DNA of 64,000 nucleotides from Panopea generosa (taxonomy: Eukaryota; Mollusca; Bivalvia; Adapedonta; Hiatellidae). The notes beneath the pieces are model-generated. The model did not search any database and was not told the DNA's origin. It saw only the letters and a program-made list of their open reading frames with translations. Each line of letters starts with the position of its first letter. Within the stretch, counting starts at the first letter, position 1. Positions 63,661 through 64,000 of this stretch are shown piece after piece. Position numbers and translations under genes: made by a program. The stretch lies in the NCBI GenBank assembly GCA_029582155.1, contig CM055901.1, positions 49,543,206-49,607,205 on the forward strand. Direction: 5' to 3'.

Positions 63661-64000
63661 AATGTAAAAAAAAACATGAAATTGTGTGTCTAGTCTGAAA
63701 TGTCAGTCCATTACTCATGCTATTCATAGATACATTTAAATTGCTACCTGTTGTAAAATATATTGTTATTTCTACAGACCATTTGGGGGGCAAGTGACAC
63801 TTACCATTGACATTTCTTGTTTGTGTATAAAACATGTGTTTAAATGTTTCATATTTATAAAACTTAATGTTTCTTATGGCACTGTTAACAAATATACATG
63901 TTCTTGTAAAAATGTGGATATACTTAAGCAATAATTGAATACAAACCAAAACACAACAAACCAAAGTAATAGTGATTTATCAATTTTATTGGAGACAAAA

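Noticed and set aside
62604..64000. Next NIPBL exon
   Set aside because: Only tandem repeats and AT-rich sequence; nothing resembling the expected HEAT sequence with a phase-2 acceptor.

Overview
The window is animal nuclear DNA: AT-rich, with short exons, GT-AG introns and many short transposable elements. Two conserved metazoan genes lie head to head. The abundance of MITEs, tRNA-derived SINEs and minisatellites, including terminal sequences I associate with bivalve genomes, suggests a bivalve mollusc. The species is not determined.

Minus strand, positions 687-24994, is SCP2/SCPx, the peroxisomal 3-oxoacyl-CoA thiolase fused to sterol carrier protein 2. I place 16 consecutive coding positions, about 569 codons in the longest form, and every splice phase agrees. 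The thiolase occupies exons 1-13 and the first SCP2 domain exons 14-16. The gene has three unusual points. First, there are two alternative start exons (24926-24994 and 24416-24457) encoding the same 14 residues with only synonymous differences. Second, there is a tandem pair of 127-nt exons (12724-12850 and 12423-12549) that look mutually exclusive and would swap 42 residues of the thiolase. Third, exon 16 closes one SCP2 domain and begins a second one, so the gene runs off the left edge with tandem SCP2 domains.

Plus strand, positions about 25270 to 62603 and beyond, is NIPBL (Nipped-B/Scc2), the cohesin loader. I place 25 coding exons, plus one possible 18-nt microexon, with consistent phases. 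They give about 997 residues, from the Mau2-binding N-terminus into the HEAT-repeat region. The 3' part of the gene is outside the window. The disordered region before the HEAT repeats is far shorter than in vertebrates.

Between the two genes, about 24987-25424 looks like a shared promoter. It has a CRE palindrome beside the SCP2 start, a TISU/YY1-like start context, an E2F-like site, and a plausible noncoding first exon of NIPBL ending at 25424.

The rest is introns filled with repeats: TA-flanked MITEs with CAGTCAAACCTG ends, GGCC-ended MITEs with 30-bp inverted repeats, TTAA-flanked piggyBac-type MITEs (one supplying the splice acceptor region of a NIPBL exon), hAT-type elements (one nested with a perfect 8-bp target duplication), several SINE families and many minisatellites. 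I saw no prokaryotic features, CRISPR arrays, rRNA genes or functional tRNA genes.
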